Part shown: piece by piece, positions 8,609 to 16,455 of the stretch
How the letters are laid out: every line of letters begins with the position of its first letter
How positions within the stretch are numbered: position 1 is the first letter of the stretch
From: JALEFZ01 sp039820545
Lineage (GTDB): Bacteria; Bacteroidota; Bacteroidia; J057
DNA: 64,000 bases
Assembly (NCBI GenBank): GCA_039820545.1
Contig: JBCBPW010000016.1
Span: 29,390 to 93,389 of the forward strand
Direction of reading: 5' to 3'
Notes under the pieces: model-generated
Databases searched by the model: none
Told to the model about the DNA's origin: nothing
Seen by the model: the letters and a program-made list of their open reading frames with translations, nothing else
Position numbers and translations under genes: made by a program

Positions 8609-10180
8609 ATGAAACCTATAATCTCATATTCCATGTCTTTGTCTTTCTATATTCGCTTGCTTGTATTAGGACTTCTCTTGCACGGAATCGTCTTTGCACA
8701 AGCACCTATCTTGCACCTGACCATGGACAAAAGCACCCCTGGAAAAGTGCAAGATTTTAGTGGTAAGAGAAACCATGCGGAAATCATGGGAAACTTGACA
8801 TTCGTTCCTGATAAGTTTGGAGATGATTGTCGTGCGCTTTCCTTTGAAGGAGGTGGCTACTTAAAGATCCCTCATAGTACGAGTCTAGATCTCGACAAAG
8901 GATTTACCTCTGCCGCTTGGTTGAAACTCCCTTACTCCAACGGATTGCAATGGGTGACCCTCATCTGCAAAGGAGAAACACTGACAGAGACACCTAACTC
9001 TCCTGCCTATCGCGTACAGATGACCAATAGCACAGCATCGTATAATACAGCCTCTACCAAAACTATAGACATCATTCGCCAGTCCTTTCCTCAGGGACAA
9101 TGGTTTCACTTTGCGACTGTATTCAATGGCTATAGTTTAACGGTTTATGTAAATGGGGTGCGCGCCAATCAATTTGTGGTCAGTGATCCTATTGTCAACA
9201 ATCGGGAGGATCTCAATGTTGGGCGGGATATTCCAGGTGCCATCGAATTTTTTGAAGGGATCATGGACGACCTGAAGGTTTGGGATAATGTACTTTCGCC
9301 CAATCAAATCCAGAAAGTATATCGTGATGAGACACATTTTCACAAAGGAAATGCTTGTCCTCCCCCCCCATCCGTAGCTAGTCGCCCTGTAGTCAAGAAA
9401 AATCGACCCAAACCTGACCCTACACCTCCTTCGCCTCCAGCTACACCCGATCCCAATATTCCATCATGGGATCAATACACAGAGCAAGAAGAAGAACCTG
9501 TTGTGGTGCCTACTCCCCCCCAGCCACAACCTGATCCATATGAAGAAGAACCCGAAATAGACGAGCCTGTTACTGTCGTCAGTGCGCCACCTACATCCAC
9601 TTATATCCCTCCGACCGACACAGCTTATGACTTCAGTGAGGTTGCACGCAACAACATCGTGCTGGTGCTAGATGTCTCTGCTTCCATGCGCCAGACCAAT
9701 AGACTGCCTCTACTCAAGGAGACATTTACTAACCTACTCCAATACATGCGGGAAGAAGATCGCATTTCGGTCATTGCCTTTGCAGGTCAATCCCTGATCC
9801 TAGTGGAAGGGGTACCAGCCACGCGTAGCGTTCGCATCTCCAATGCCATTGACAAGCTCAACTCCAAAGGAGATACCAAGCGGAAACCTGCGCTAAAATC
9901 AGCCTTTAAGCTGGCCCAGCGATACTATATAGATGGAGGAAATAACCGTATCATTCTCGCTACAGATGCCGATAACGAGTTGCCCGAAATCTTCAAGGTC
10001 TCCGAAAAGATTGGCGAAAGCAATGTCTACCTGTCAATTTTCTCCTTTGGCGACTATCGCAACAACCGTCGCGACCAATTTGATCTCATCGCAGAAAATG
10101 GAAATGGAAACCACGAGAAAATCACTGTAGACAATGTGGAAGCAGCTTTGTTGAGAGAATTAAAGGCCATTCGAAAGTGA
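8609..10180 (+). CDS. Secreted LamG-VWA protein
   Basis: The product has 523 residues; an in-frame ATG at 8633 would give a tidier signal peptide (ending VFAQA). Residues about 40-245 form a LamG/concanavalin-A-like lectin domain: an early SGKRNHA motif, GGGYLKIP, a central SAAWLK strand and MDDLKVWD near the end. Residues about 248-340 are a Pro/Glu/Thr-rich low-complexity linker. Residues about 348-523 are a von Willebrand factor A domain with an intact MIDAS motif D-V-S-A-S near 352. Such proteins bind glycans or protein partners on the cell surface. It is on the same strand as the phosphodiester glycosidase-like cluster but 93 bp away, so it could have its own promoter. Confidence 0.8.
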   Translation: MKPIISYSMSLSFYIRLLVLGLLLHGIVFAQAPILHLTMDKSTPGKVQDFSGKRNHAEIMGNLTFVPDKFGDDCRALSFEGGGYLKIPHSTSLDLDKGFTSAAWLKLPYSNGLQWVTLICKGETLTETPNSPAYRVQMTNSTASYNTASTKTIDIIRQSFPQGQWFHFATVFNGYSLTVYVNGVRANQFVVSDPIVNNREDLNVGRDIPGAIEFFEGIMDDLKVWDNVLSPNQIQKVYRDETHFHKGNACPPPPSVASRPVVKKNRPKPDPTPPSPPATPDPNIPSWDQYTEQEEEPVVVPTPPQPQPDPYEEEPEIDEPVTVVSAPPTSTYIPPTDTAYDFSEVARNNIVLVLDVSASMRQTNRLPLLKETFTNLLQYMREEDRISVIAFAGQSLILVEGVPATRSVRISNAIDKLNSKGDTKRKPALKSAFKLAQRYYIDGGNNRIILATDADNELPEIFKVSEKIGESNVYLSIFSFGDYRNNRRDQFDLIAENGNGNHEKITVDNVEAALLRELKAIRK

Positions 10181-10210
10181 TAGCACCATCTTTTTGACCA
10201 GAAGAGCTGT

Positions 10211-10672
10211 ATGAAAATCGGAGTCATCTCAGATACACATGGCAAGTTTAGGGACGAAATCACTGAATGGTTTTCGGATGTAGATTATATCCTGCACATC
10301 GGAGATGTAGGAAAGCCTTTCATCTTGGAGAAATTGGCCCAGATTGCTCCTGTCAAGGTCGTCCGTGGGAATGTAGACAAGGGAGCATGGGCAAAACGTA
10401 TTCCGATGACGGAGGTCGTGCAGCTAGGTGAGGTATTGATATACATGGTCCATAAGCCTGAAGATCTGGATCTAGATCCTTCAGCAGCAGGTTTTCAAGT
10501 AGTCTTGATGGGCCATACGCATAAACCGCTAATCCAATATAAGGACAGTGTCCTACACATGAATCCAGGAAGTTTTGGCCCTAAGAGGTTTAGTCTACCG
10601 ATCAGCTTGGGTTATCTCGAAATCGAAGATGGAAGAATCACGCCTAGCATCCAGAACCTTTCTGATGTCTAG
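10211..10672 (+). CDS. YfcE/MJ0936-type metallophosphoesterase
   Basis: The 153-residue cytoplasmic protein is full length for the family. All metal-binding motifs are visible: D8-x-H10, G31-D32, G53-N54-x-D56, H81 and G101-H102-T-H104. Known relatives hydrolyse phosphodiesters such as cyclic nucleotides or artificial substrates in a Mn-dependent way; the physiological substrate is usually unknown. It follows the LamG-VWA gene by 30 bp on the same strand and may be its co-transcribed partner. Its 3' end overlaps the convergent crotonase gene by 4 bp. Confidence 0.9.
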   Translation: MKIGVISDTHGKFRDEITEWFSDVDYILHIGDVGKPFILEKLAQIAPVKVVRGNVDKGAWAKRIPMTEVVQLGEVLIYMVHKPEDLDLDPSAAGFQVVLMGHTHKPLIQYKDSVLHMNPGSFGPKRFSLPISLGYLEIEDGRITPSIQNLSDV

Positions 10673-11493
10673 TCCTCAAAAGTAGGCTTCTGCTTCATCA
10701 TAGACGCTTGCATTGCCTGCATGAGGTCATCGGACATGAGCATCCCTGCATTCCAGGTGGCGATATAATTCAGCCCTTCCTGTACAGAATGATCCCTTGC
10801 ATGGTTCATTACTTCCTTGATTCCACGGATGGAGAGAGGAGACTTCTCCGCAATGGCTTGGGCGATGGCCTGAACCTCAGTTAGTAGCGTTTCCTTATCT
10901 GCATACACCTCATTGACAAGCCCCACTTCTTTGGCGCGTCGGCTGCTGACTTTCTGCCCTGTATAGGCCCACTCACGTGCCACTCCATGGGGGATAAGCT
11001 TCGGCAGGCGCTGTAGGGTCCCCAAGTCTGCGACCATGCCCATATCGATTTCCTTGACGGTGACATAGGCTTCCTCAGAAGCATAGCGCATGTCACAAGC
11101 GCAAATGATGTCTACTCCACCACCTATACAGCCACCATGAATCGCTGCTAAGACTGGTTTGGAGCAAAACTCAATGGCATTTACAGTCGCCTGTAGGTCC
11201 AGAATAAATTTCCGCAGTTTTTCGCGTTTCCGCCCTTCACACCCCTTATTGACCATTTGCCCAATCTCCATCAGCATACTCACATCGATCCCCGAACAAA
11301 AATGCTTGCCCTCTCCATGCAGGACGATGGCACGTACCTGAGGATTCTCATCTAGGGACTCGAAGGTATGCTGGAGATCTGTCCATCCTTGGCGATGGAG
11401 TGCATTGGCTTTTTCGGGACGATTGAAGGAAACCGTCGCTACGCCTTCTTGGATAGAAACGATGAATGTGGAGGTGTGTGTATCTACGGACAT
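10669..11493 (-). CDS. Enoyl-CoA hydratase/isomerase family protein, ECH1 (dienoyl-CoA isomerase)-like
   Basis: The 274-residue crotonase-fold protein carries the oxyanion-hole segments around FCSGID (66-70) and HGGCIGGG (119-126). Glu148 and Asp156 in a KEID-x5-D-LGTLQRLP stretch match the two catalytic acids of delta(3,5)-delta(2,4)-dienoyl-CoA isomerase (ECH1), including the spacing of eight and the following GTLQRLP. Classical hydratases have a different second residue. It would act in beta-oxidation of unsaturated fatty acids in the cytoplasm. Its start overlaps the 3' end of the cytochrome c gene by 10 nt, so it is the last gene of the minus-strand operon. Confidence 0.85.
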   Translation of the reverse strand: MSVDTHTSTFIVSIQEGVATVSFNRPEKANALHRQGWTDLQHTFESLDENPQVRAIVLHGEGKHFCSGIDVSMLMEIGQMVNKGCEGRKREKLRKFILDLQATVNAIEFCSKPVLAAIHGGCIGGGVDIICACDMRYASEEAYVTVKEIDMGMVADLGTLQRLPKLIPHGVAREWAYTGQKVSSRRAKEVGLVNEVYADKETLLTEVQAIAQAIAEKSPLSIRGIKEVMNHARDHSVQEGLNYIATWNAGMLMSDDLMQAMQASMMKQKPTFED

Positions 11494-11900
11494 TGTGACA
11501 AAGCTTTTTTGACTTCAGGATAAGTTACGGTTTCTCCTGAATTTCCCCAGCTTTGTTTGATATAATTCAACACAGCGACCAATTCTACCTCATCTAAGTA
11601 GGTGTTTCCTGGCATCACACCTGAGTAGGTGACGCCATTTACGACCATCGTGTCGGCGATGCCATTTCGGATTAAACAAGCCATCTCCGCACCTGCAGCA
11701 TGGACATAATCTGCGCCTGCCAGCGGAGGAATTAACCGACGAAGGCCTTGCCCATTGTCCATGTGACAGTTGGCGCAGTGGGTAGTATACAATCGCTGGC
11801 CTGCACCAGAGGGATTTGCATTATCCTGAAAGTAAAAGATCAGCGCAATGCCCACGACCAATACAGGCCAGCCATAATATAGGATGTTTCTTATTTTCAA
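11484..11900 (-). CDS. Membrane-anchored class I cytochrome c
   Basis: The 138-residue product has an uncleaved-looking N-terminal membrane helix (about 9-24) and a single haem-binding motif C42-A-N-C45-H46. A Met at 95 in SGVMPG is a likely sixth ligand. The rest of the size and the GRxLY-like region before the motif fit class I cytochromes c acting as small electron carriers at the periplasmic face. It lies immediately behind the Sco gene (4-nt overlap) and overlaps the crotonase start. Pairing with Sco suggests it serves a cytochrome oxidase branch, which is inference. Confidence 0.88.
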   Translation of the reverse strand: MKIRNILYYGWPVLVVGIALIFYFQDNANPSGAGQRLYTTHCANCHMDNGQGLRRLIPPLAGADYVHAAGAEMACLIRNGIADTMVVNGVTYSGVMPGNTYLDEVELVAVLNYIKQSWGNSGETVTYPEVKKALSQCP

Positions 11901-12565
11901 CCTTGTGTACTTTCTTCCTTGATTGTGCCTTCTTCTTTGATAAGACGGCGAATATCCACCATGAGGCGATCCACTTCTTCTGGAATGGTTCCATCATAAA
12001 ACCCTCTCACGTGACGATTTTGATCTACCAAGACGAATGCCCCGCTATGTAACACACCACCAGGGGCTGTTTCGTCTTTCACAGCATTCACCATGTAAGC
12101 GTAAGCTAGGTCATAAAGCTCCTGTTCATCTCCTGTCAATAAATGCCACTTTTCTGTATTCACCCCGAGCTTTGTCGCATAATCCTTTAATACAGCTACT
12201 GTATCATACTTAGGATCAAGAGAATACGACAACAAAAGTAACTGATCCTCCTTGAGAAATTCATCGTGTAGACGAACCATCTCGGCGCTCATCTTTGGGC
12301 AAATAGAGGGACAAGTAGTAAAGAAAAAGTCTGCTACATAAAACTTACCCGCCACATCCTTCTCCGAAATCATATTGGAGTCCTGATCTACAAACGCAAA
12401 AGGAGGGATCTGGTACAAAAGTGTATCTCCTTCAGGCGTAATGGTCTTCTCACCTAAAATAGGCAAGGGCTTTTCTACTACTTCCTGTGAATTGCATGCA
12501 ATGATCCCCCATGAGATCATCAATAAAAAGAAAAAACTATTCCTCGTTGGTTGTCTCATTTTCAT
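11897..12565 (-). CDS. SCO1/SenC family copper chaperone lipoprotein
   Basis: The product has 222 residues, with a lipoprotein signal (Cys24 after SWGIIA), so it should be attached to a membrane at the periplasmic side. The thioredoxin-fold domain has the copper-binding C85-P-S-I-C89 motif and the conserved distal His173 (GGVLHSG). Sco proteins deliver copper to the CuA site of cytochrome c oxidase or act as thiol reductases. The start could also be the second Met (12559). Either start overlaps the preceding Met-rich lipoprotein gene by 20-30 nt. The position directly before a cytochrome c gene supports a respiratory role. Confidence 0.92.
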   Translation of the reverse strand: MKMRQPTRNSFFFLLMISWGIIACNSQEVVEKPLPILGEKTITPEGDTLLYQIPPFAFVDQDSNMISEKDVAGKFYVADFFFTTCPSICPKMSAEMVRLHDEFLKEDQLLLLSYSLDPKYDTVAVLKDYATKLGVNTEKWHLLTGDEQELYDLAYAYMVNAVKDETAPGGVLHSGAFVLVDQNRHVRGFYDGTIPEEVDRLMVDIRRLIKEEGTIKEESTQG

Positions 12566-12995
12566 CTTTTTGGGGTGTGTCTTCTTTCATGAGAGGTTTG
12601 GCTTGTGCCATGCTCTCATTTACTTCTTTACTTACTAACTGGATGTCTTTGAGTTGCTCGTTGAGATACGTTAAAGCCTTCTCTGCGGGCATATTGTGAG
12701 GGGCTTCATAGTCTCGCATCCATTGGCGCATATGCGATTCGGCTTTTTCAAGTGCCTCAACACCTGTATGTAATTGAACAATTTGCGCGGAATCTAGTGC
12801 TGCATTGGCATTTCCCTCTTCTAACTGTTTCTCCAAATTGAGCTTCATCATTTTCATTTCCATCATGTGCTCCATCGCTTCATCATGGATATCCATCACT
12901 TGATCTGTCAACTCAGCGACTTGTTGTTTCCCATCATTGCAGGAAAATAAAGTCAGCACAATAGCAAAAACAGGAATGAGATATTTAATGTTCAT
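12537..12995 (-). CDS. Met/His-rich small lipoprotein, possible copper handling
   Basis: The 152-residue product has a lipobox (Cys19 after LTLFS). The mature part is predicted to be almost entirely helical. Residues 34-50 concentrate nine Met/His side chains: M34, H37, M41, H43, M44, M45, M47, M49 and M50. The C-terminus is very acidic. I do not recognise a named domain. Met-rich periplasmic helices are known to bind Cu(I) in unrelated proteins. The reading frame overlaps the Sco gene by 29 nt, so a role in copper transfer is a reasonable inference, not a demonstration. Confidence 0.65.
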   Translation of the reverse strand: MNIKYLIPVFAIVLTLFSCNDGKQQVAELTDQVMDIHDEAMEHMMEMKMMKLNLEKQLEEGNANAALDSAQIVQLHTGVEALEKAESHMRQWMRDYEAPHNMPAEKALTYLNEQLKDIQLVSKEVNESMAQAKPLMKEDTPQKDENETTNEE

Positions 12996-13031
12996 TATGT
13001 CTAATAATTGAGTAAAACTTGGATTGTAAAA

Positions 13032-14174
13032 CTACATACTTCGTCCGAGATTATATAGTTTGAAAGCAGAATAAGCGGCCAGCTTAAGGCCTTCTTGGGT
13101 AAATTTTAACGCTGCTGGAAGATCAGAGGGTTTGGTGAGGATGGATTGTGCAAAGACTAACCCCATGGCTTCTAGACCTTCAGTATCTAAGCCTAATGTC
13201 CCACAAAGTGCCATGACAGGCACCTTCTCTTTCTGAGCAGCTTTCAGAATGTAGCTGATGAGTTTGCCATCTTTGCTTTGCAAATCTAGCTTCCCTTCCC
13301 CCGTAATCACAAGATCGGCTCCTTCCAAGTGCTTATCCAGATGCGCCCATGCACCGACAAGGGCAGCACCTGACGCCAATTTACCCCGAAGAAAACTCAT
13401 GCAGCCCGCTCCCATGCCACCAGCTGCCCCTGCACCTGGAACTTGCCCTACCAGTTGATCTACTAGTCTGCTCAAGAGTGTATCCATATGTTGCAAGCCC
13501 TGATCGAGATGCAAAACCTCTGCGGGACTCGCCCCCTTTTGTGGGCCAAACACATGTGCCGCACCGCTCGGACCATACAATGGATTCTCCACATCTGAAG
13601 CGACATACACCTTGACATGTGGCAAACGTGGATGTACATTTTGGATATTGATCTGTGCGATATCCTTCAGATCCTTTCCCACAGGTTGCATAGGTGCTCC
13701 ATGGTCATCATAAAATCTATAACCCAAGGCATTGGCCATGCCTACGCCTGCATCGCAGGTGGCGCTTCCTCCCAAACCGATGATGATCTCTTGTACGCCT
13801 TTATCCAGCGCATCATGGATCATTTCCCCCGTCCCATAAGTACTTGTAAACATGCAGCTTCTCTCTGTGTGGGCAAGAAGTTCCAGCCCTGAGGCTTGTG
13901 CCATTTCTATGCAGGCAATCTGCCCGTCTTCAGAAAGTGCATATTGTGCCTCTACGGGTCGTCCCAAGGGATCCTGTACAGTGAGTGGAATTGTCTGACT
14001 CTTGTGGTAATGGGTAAATAGATCTGAAAATCCTTCTCCCCCATCGCCCATCGGAAGAAGAAGGAGTTCTACGGGTATGCTTGTCTGTCGGATGCCTTCT
14101 CCTATGGCACTAGCCACATCGAAGGCTGATAAGGCATCTTTGAAAGAATCGGGTGCGATGATAAGCTTGAACAT
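13032..14174 (-). CDS. glxK: Glycerate kinase (GlxK/GarK family)
   Basis: This product has 380 residues from the ATG at 14174, where the family N-terminus MFKLIIAPDSFK begins; the frame is open 75 bp further upstream without domain content. Recognisable blocks are APDSFK near the start, LLPMGDGGEG (near 47), GLGGSATCDAG in the middle, GAAGGMGAG, and ITGEGKLD near residue 290. It phosphorylates glycerate with ATP (to 2- or 3-phosphoglycerate) in the cytoplasm and links glyoxylate/glycerate metabolism to glycolysis. It is the first gene of the minus-strand run, 36 bp before the Met-rich lipoprotein, but its function seems unrelated to copper. Confidence 0.93.
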   Translation of the reverse strand: MFKLIIAPDSFKDALSAFDVASAIGEGIRQTSIPVELLLLPMGDGGEGFSDLFTHYHKSQTIPLTVQDPLGRPVEAQYALSEDGQIACIEMAQASGLELLAHTERSCMFTSTYGTGEMIHDALDKGVQEIIIGLGGSATCDAGVGMANALGYRFYDDHGAPMQPVGKDLKDIAQINIQNVHPRLPHVKVYVASDVENPLYGPSGAAHVFGPQKGASPAEVLHLDQGLQHMDTLLSRLVDQLVGQVPGAGAAGGMGAGCMSFLRGKLASGAALVGAWAHLDKHLEGADLVITGEGKLDLQSKDGKLISYILKAAQKEKVPVMALCGTLGLDTEGLEAMGLVFAQSILTKPSDLPAALKFTQEGLKLAAYSAFKLYNLGRSM

Positions 14175-14319
14175 GTCGTTTCTCTTACAGGAGAGGTAAT
14201 AGAGGAAAAATAAGGGGGAATTTTGAAACTCCAAAGAGGGAAATGGCATCAGGATACATGGAGCATTTCACACACTCGTATTTTTATCTATATTGGGTAC
14301 TCATTGAAACCATTCTTCC

Positions 14320-15183
14320 ATGTTTGAACGAATTTCCCGCTTCTTTCGCAATTTATTTCAGTCAGGTTCAGATAGTGAAACCATCATAGAAGATGCCAGC
14401 GACCTGATGGACCCCATGGTAGTCAAAACCTTTGAGCCTGATGCGCCCCTCGTGAGAAGTCGAGGACTCAACGCACCAGAAGCAGCATCGCTCAATCTAG
14501 ACGAAATTACGATCACCCAACCCAAGTTTGTTTGGTGTCTAGACAATGGACATGGCAGTGAACAAGATGGGAAGCGCTCTCCATTTTGGAAGAACGAAGC
14601 AGGCGAAAATGTGCGATTTGAAGAGTGGGAGTTCAATCGAGACATCGTACGGAGGATCATGAAACTTATGGATGATAAAGGACTCCAGTACTTTAATGTA
14701 GTTCCTGAAGACAATGTAGGCTCATTTTTGAGAGAACGTGTGGCACGTGCCAATCAGTTTCAATCTCCTTTAGGCCTTCCAAAGATTTATCTATCCATTC
14801 ATGCCAATGCGGCAAGTGTCTCTAGCTGGAACAATGCCGTCCAAGGTCTTGAGACATGGTATTACCCCAACAGCAAAACAGGTATTCGCCTCGCCTCAGC
14901 TTTCCAACAAGCGATGGTTAACTTTTTACCCACCTTTAAAGACCGTGGAATTCGTAGCCATCAATCAGGCAGCTCAAAGATTTTTTATGTATTGAGAAAG
15001 ACCAGTATGCCTGCTGTGCTGACAGAAAATGGTTTCTACACCCATGAAGAGGAGACGCTTAATCTGATGAAAGACGAGGTACGACAAAAAATCGCGGAAG
15101 CCCATTTCGCTGCCATCGTACGTATTGAGCAACAGGGAATCGAGCAAATTCCGACTTATCGCCCCAACATGATCATTGGGTAG
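14320..15183 (+). CDS. N-acetylmuramoyl-L-alanine amidase (Amidase_3)
   Basis: The product has 287 residues. The C-terminal 215 residues form an Amidase_3 domain with the zinc ligands and catalytic Glu visible: H78 in NGHG, E104 in the WEFN segment, H161 in SIHANA and E236 in LTENGF. The enzyme would cut the amide between N-acetylmuramic acid and the peptide stem. Unusually, no signal peptide is seen: the N-terminus (MFERISRFFRN) is amphipathic, followed by an acidic 55-residue segment. It may be released by lysis, by non-classical export or act inside. It is divergent from glxK with 145 bp between starts. Confidence 0.88.
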   Translation: MFERISRFFRNLFQSGSDSETIIEDASDLMDPMVVKTFEPDAPLVRSRGLNAPEAASLNLDEITITQPKFVWCLDNGHGSEQDGKRSPFWKNEAGENVRFEEWEFNRDIVRRIMKLMDDKGLQYFNVVPEDNVGSFLRERVARANQFQSPLGLPKIYLSIHANAASVSSWNNAVQGLETWYYPNSKTGIRLASAFQQAMVNFLPTFKDRGIRSHQSGSSKIFYVLRKTSMPAVLTENGFYTHEEETLNLMKDEVRQKIAEAHFAAIVRIEQQGIEQIPTYRPNMIIG

Positions 15184-15369
15184 TCATCTATTAAATATTC
15201 TGGTAAGAGTAAAGGAAATAAAATGCGGATGGAATCATTCGTTCCTAGATCTTTTTTACCCCAACTTTTTGCCTTCCTTTGCGTTTCGTAGTTAGAATAT
15301 GCATTTTCGAATATGAATTGTTGGCCTTCATTAGGTCTTCGTTGATATTTTCCAATAGGCAATCAGATT

Positions 15370-15924
15370 ATGATCTATACAGAAATCACTCCGAATCCGA
15401 CTTCCTTGAAGTTTGTGACTAGCACAACTTTCCTACGTCAGGGTTCCGCAGACTTTCCTACTGTTGAAGAAGCAGGCGACTCTCCGCTAGCACAGAAGCT
15501 ATTTGACTTCGCCTTCGTAGACCGCGTTTTCATCAGTGCCAATTTTGTGACTGTCACCAAGCATGACCAGTTCCAATGGGAAGAAATTATACCTATGGTA
15601 AAGGACCTCATCAAGTCCTATCTTGCAAGCGAGGAGCCAGTCATCACGGGTAAATTAGCGGAGCAAGATCAGATGGCAGCAATACCTGAAGATGACGACG
15701 AAATCACGCGCAAAATCAAAGAAGTGCTTGAGACGCACGTTCGTCCAGCCGTAGCATACGATGGAGGCGACATTGTCTATGAGGACTTTGTAGAAGGTAT
15801 TTTGAAGTTAAAACTTTTAGGATCTTGTTCGGGCTGTCCATCTTCTGTCGTCACACTAAAGGATGGTATCGAGGGCTTGATGACAAGATTGGTTCCAGAG
15901 GTCAAAATGGTTGAGGCTGTATAG
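15370..15924 (+). CDS. Nfu-type iron-sulfur cluster scaffold/carrier
   Basis: The 184-residue protein has the two-domain layout of Nfu: an N-terminal Nfu_N domain (about 1-90, starting with the TPNPTSLKF motif) and a C-terminal NifU domain (about 112-180). The cluster-binding C153-S-G-C156 pair is in a GSCSGCPSS loop. Dimers carry a 4Fe-4S cluster at this motif and hand it to apo-proteins in the cytoplasm. It stands alone, 186 bp behind the amidase gene, and is followed by a strong terminator. The ATG at 15370 fits the conserved N-terminus. Confidence 0.93.
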   Translation: MIYTEITPNPTSLKFVTSTTFLRQGSADFPTVEEAGDSPLAQKLFDFAFVDRVFISANFVTVTKHDQFQWEEIIPMVKDLIKSYLASEEPVITGKLAEQDQMAAIPEDDDEITRKIKEVLETHVRPAVAYDGGDIVYEDFVEGILKLKLLGSCSGCPSSVVTLKDGIEGLMTRLVPEVKMVEAV

Positions 15925-15954
15925 CCAAAACAGAAAATATTCCTTACATTCGTT

Positions 15955-15985
15955 GAAACCTGCCCCACTGGCGGGTTTCTTTTTT
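15955..15985 (+). terminator. Intrinsic terminator after nfu
   Basis: A 10-bp stem (GAAACCTGCC at 15955-15964 with GGCGGGTTTC at 15970-15979, one G-T wobble) with a 5-nt loop is followed by six T. It lies 31 bp after the stop codon. Confidence 0.88.
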
Positions 15986-15999
15986 ACAATTCATGCACC

Positions 16000-16455
16000 A
16001 TGAAGCGATTCGCCCCCTACATTGGACTACTATTTTTGCTCATTACCTCATGTGATCCTCCTTCCAAGCAGGAAGAATCCATCCTTATAGAGGAAATGGT
16101 GACTATGTACGATTCAGACCGGGAAGAGGTAAAAGCCTATATTCGTGCCTTGGATGCGCAGAAAGTACATATTTTTGATCATATGTACGACTATGACGAG
16201 GAAGTAGATCCCTACCTGGTGGTTGATATTTCTAACAGTGCCCGTCTGGATAGTATGGAATCTGAGTCCCTTCCTTGGGCAGCTCAAAAAATAGCACAGG
16301 CTATTTGGCCTCGTACGAGTAATCCGATGTTTTATAAAGAGTGTAAAGTTCGTGTAGGAACCACCGAAGAAGTCTTGTATCGCTACACTTTCTTACAGGA
16401 GCAAATTGATTTTGGAGTCTACGACTATTATTATGAAAGCGAAACTGAGGATTGA
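16000..16455 (+). CDS. Small lipoprotein of unknown function
   Basis: The 151-residue product has a lipobox (Cys18 after LLITS). The mature protein is acidic (runs of Asp/Glu and Tyr at both ends; the C-terminus is YYYESETED). I recognise no domain. It starts 15 bp after the nfu terminator, so it needs its own promoter or read-through. Its last 25 nt overlap the convergent large alpha-helical protein gene. Confidence 0.6.
   Translation: MKRFAPYIGLLFLLITSCDPPSKQEESILIEEMVTMYDSDREEVKAYIRALDAQKVHIFDHMYDYDEEVDPYLVVDISNSARLDSMESESLPWAAQKIAQAIWPRTSNPMFYKECKVRVGTTEEVLYRYTFLQEQIDFGVYDYYYESETED

Noticed and set aside
13258..13892. + strand frames inside glxK
   Set aside because: Shadows of the glycerate kinase coding sequence without start context or domains.
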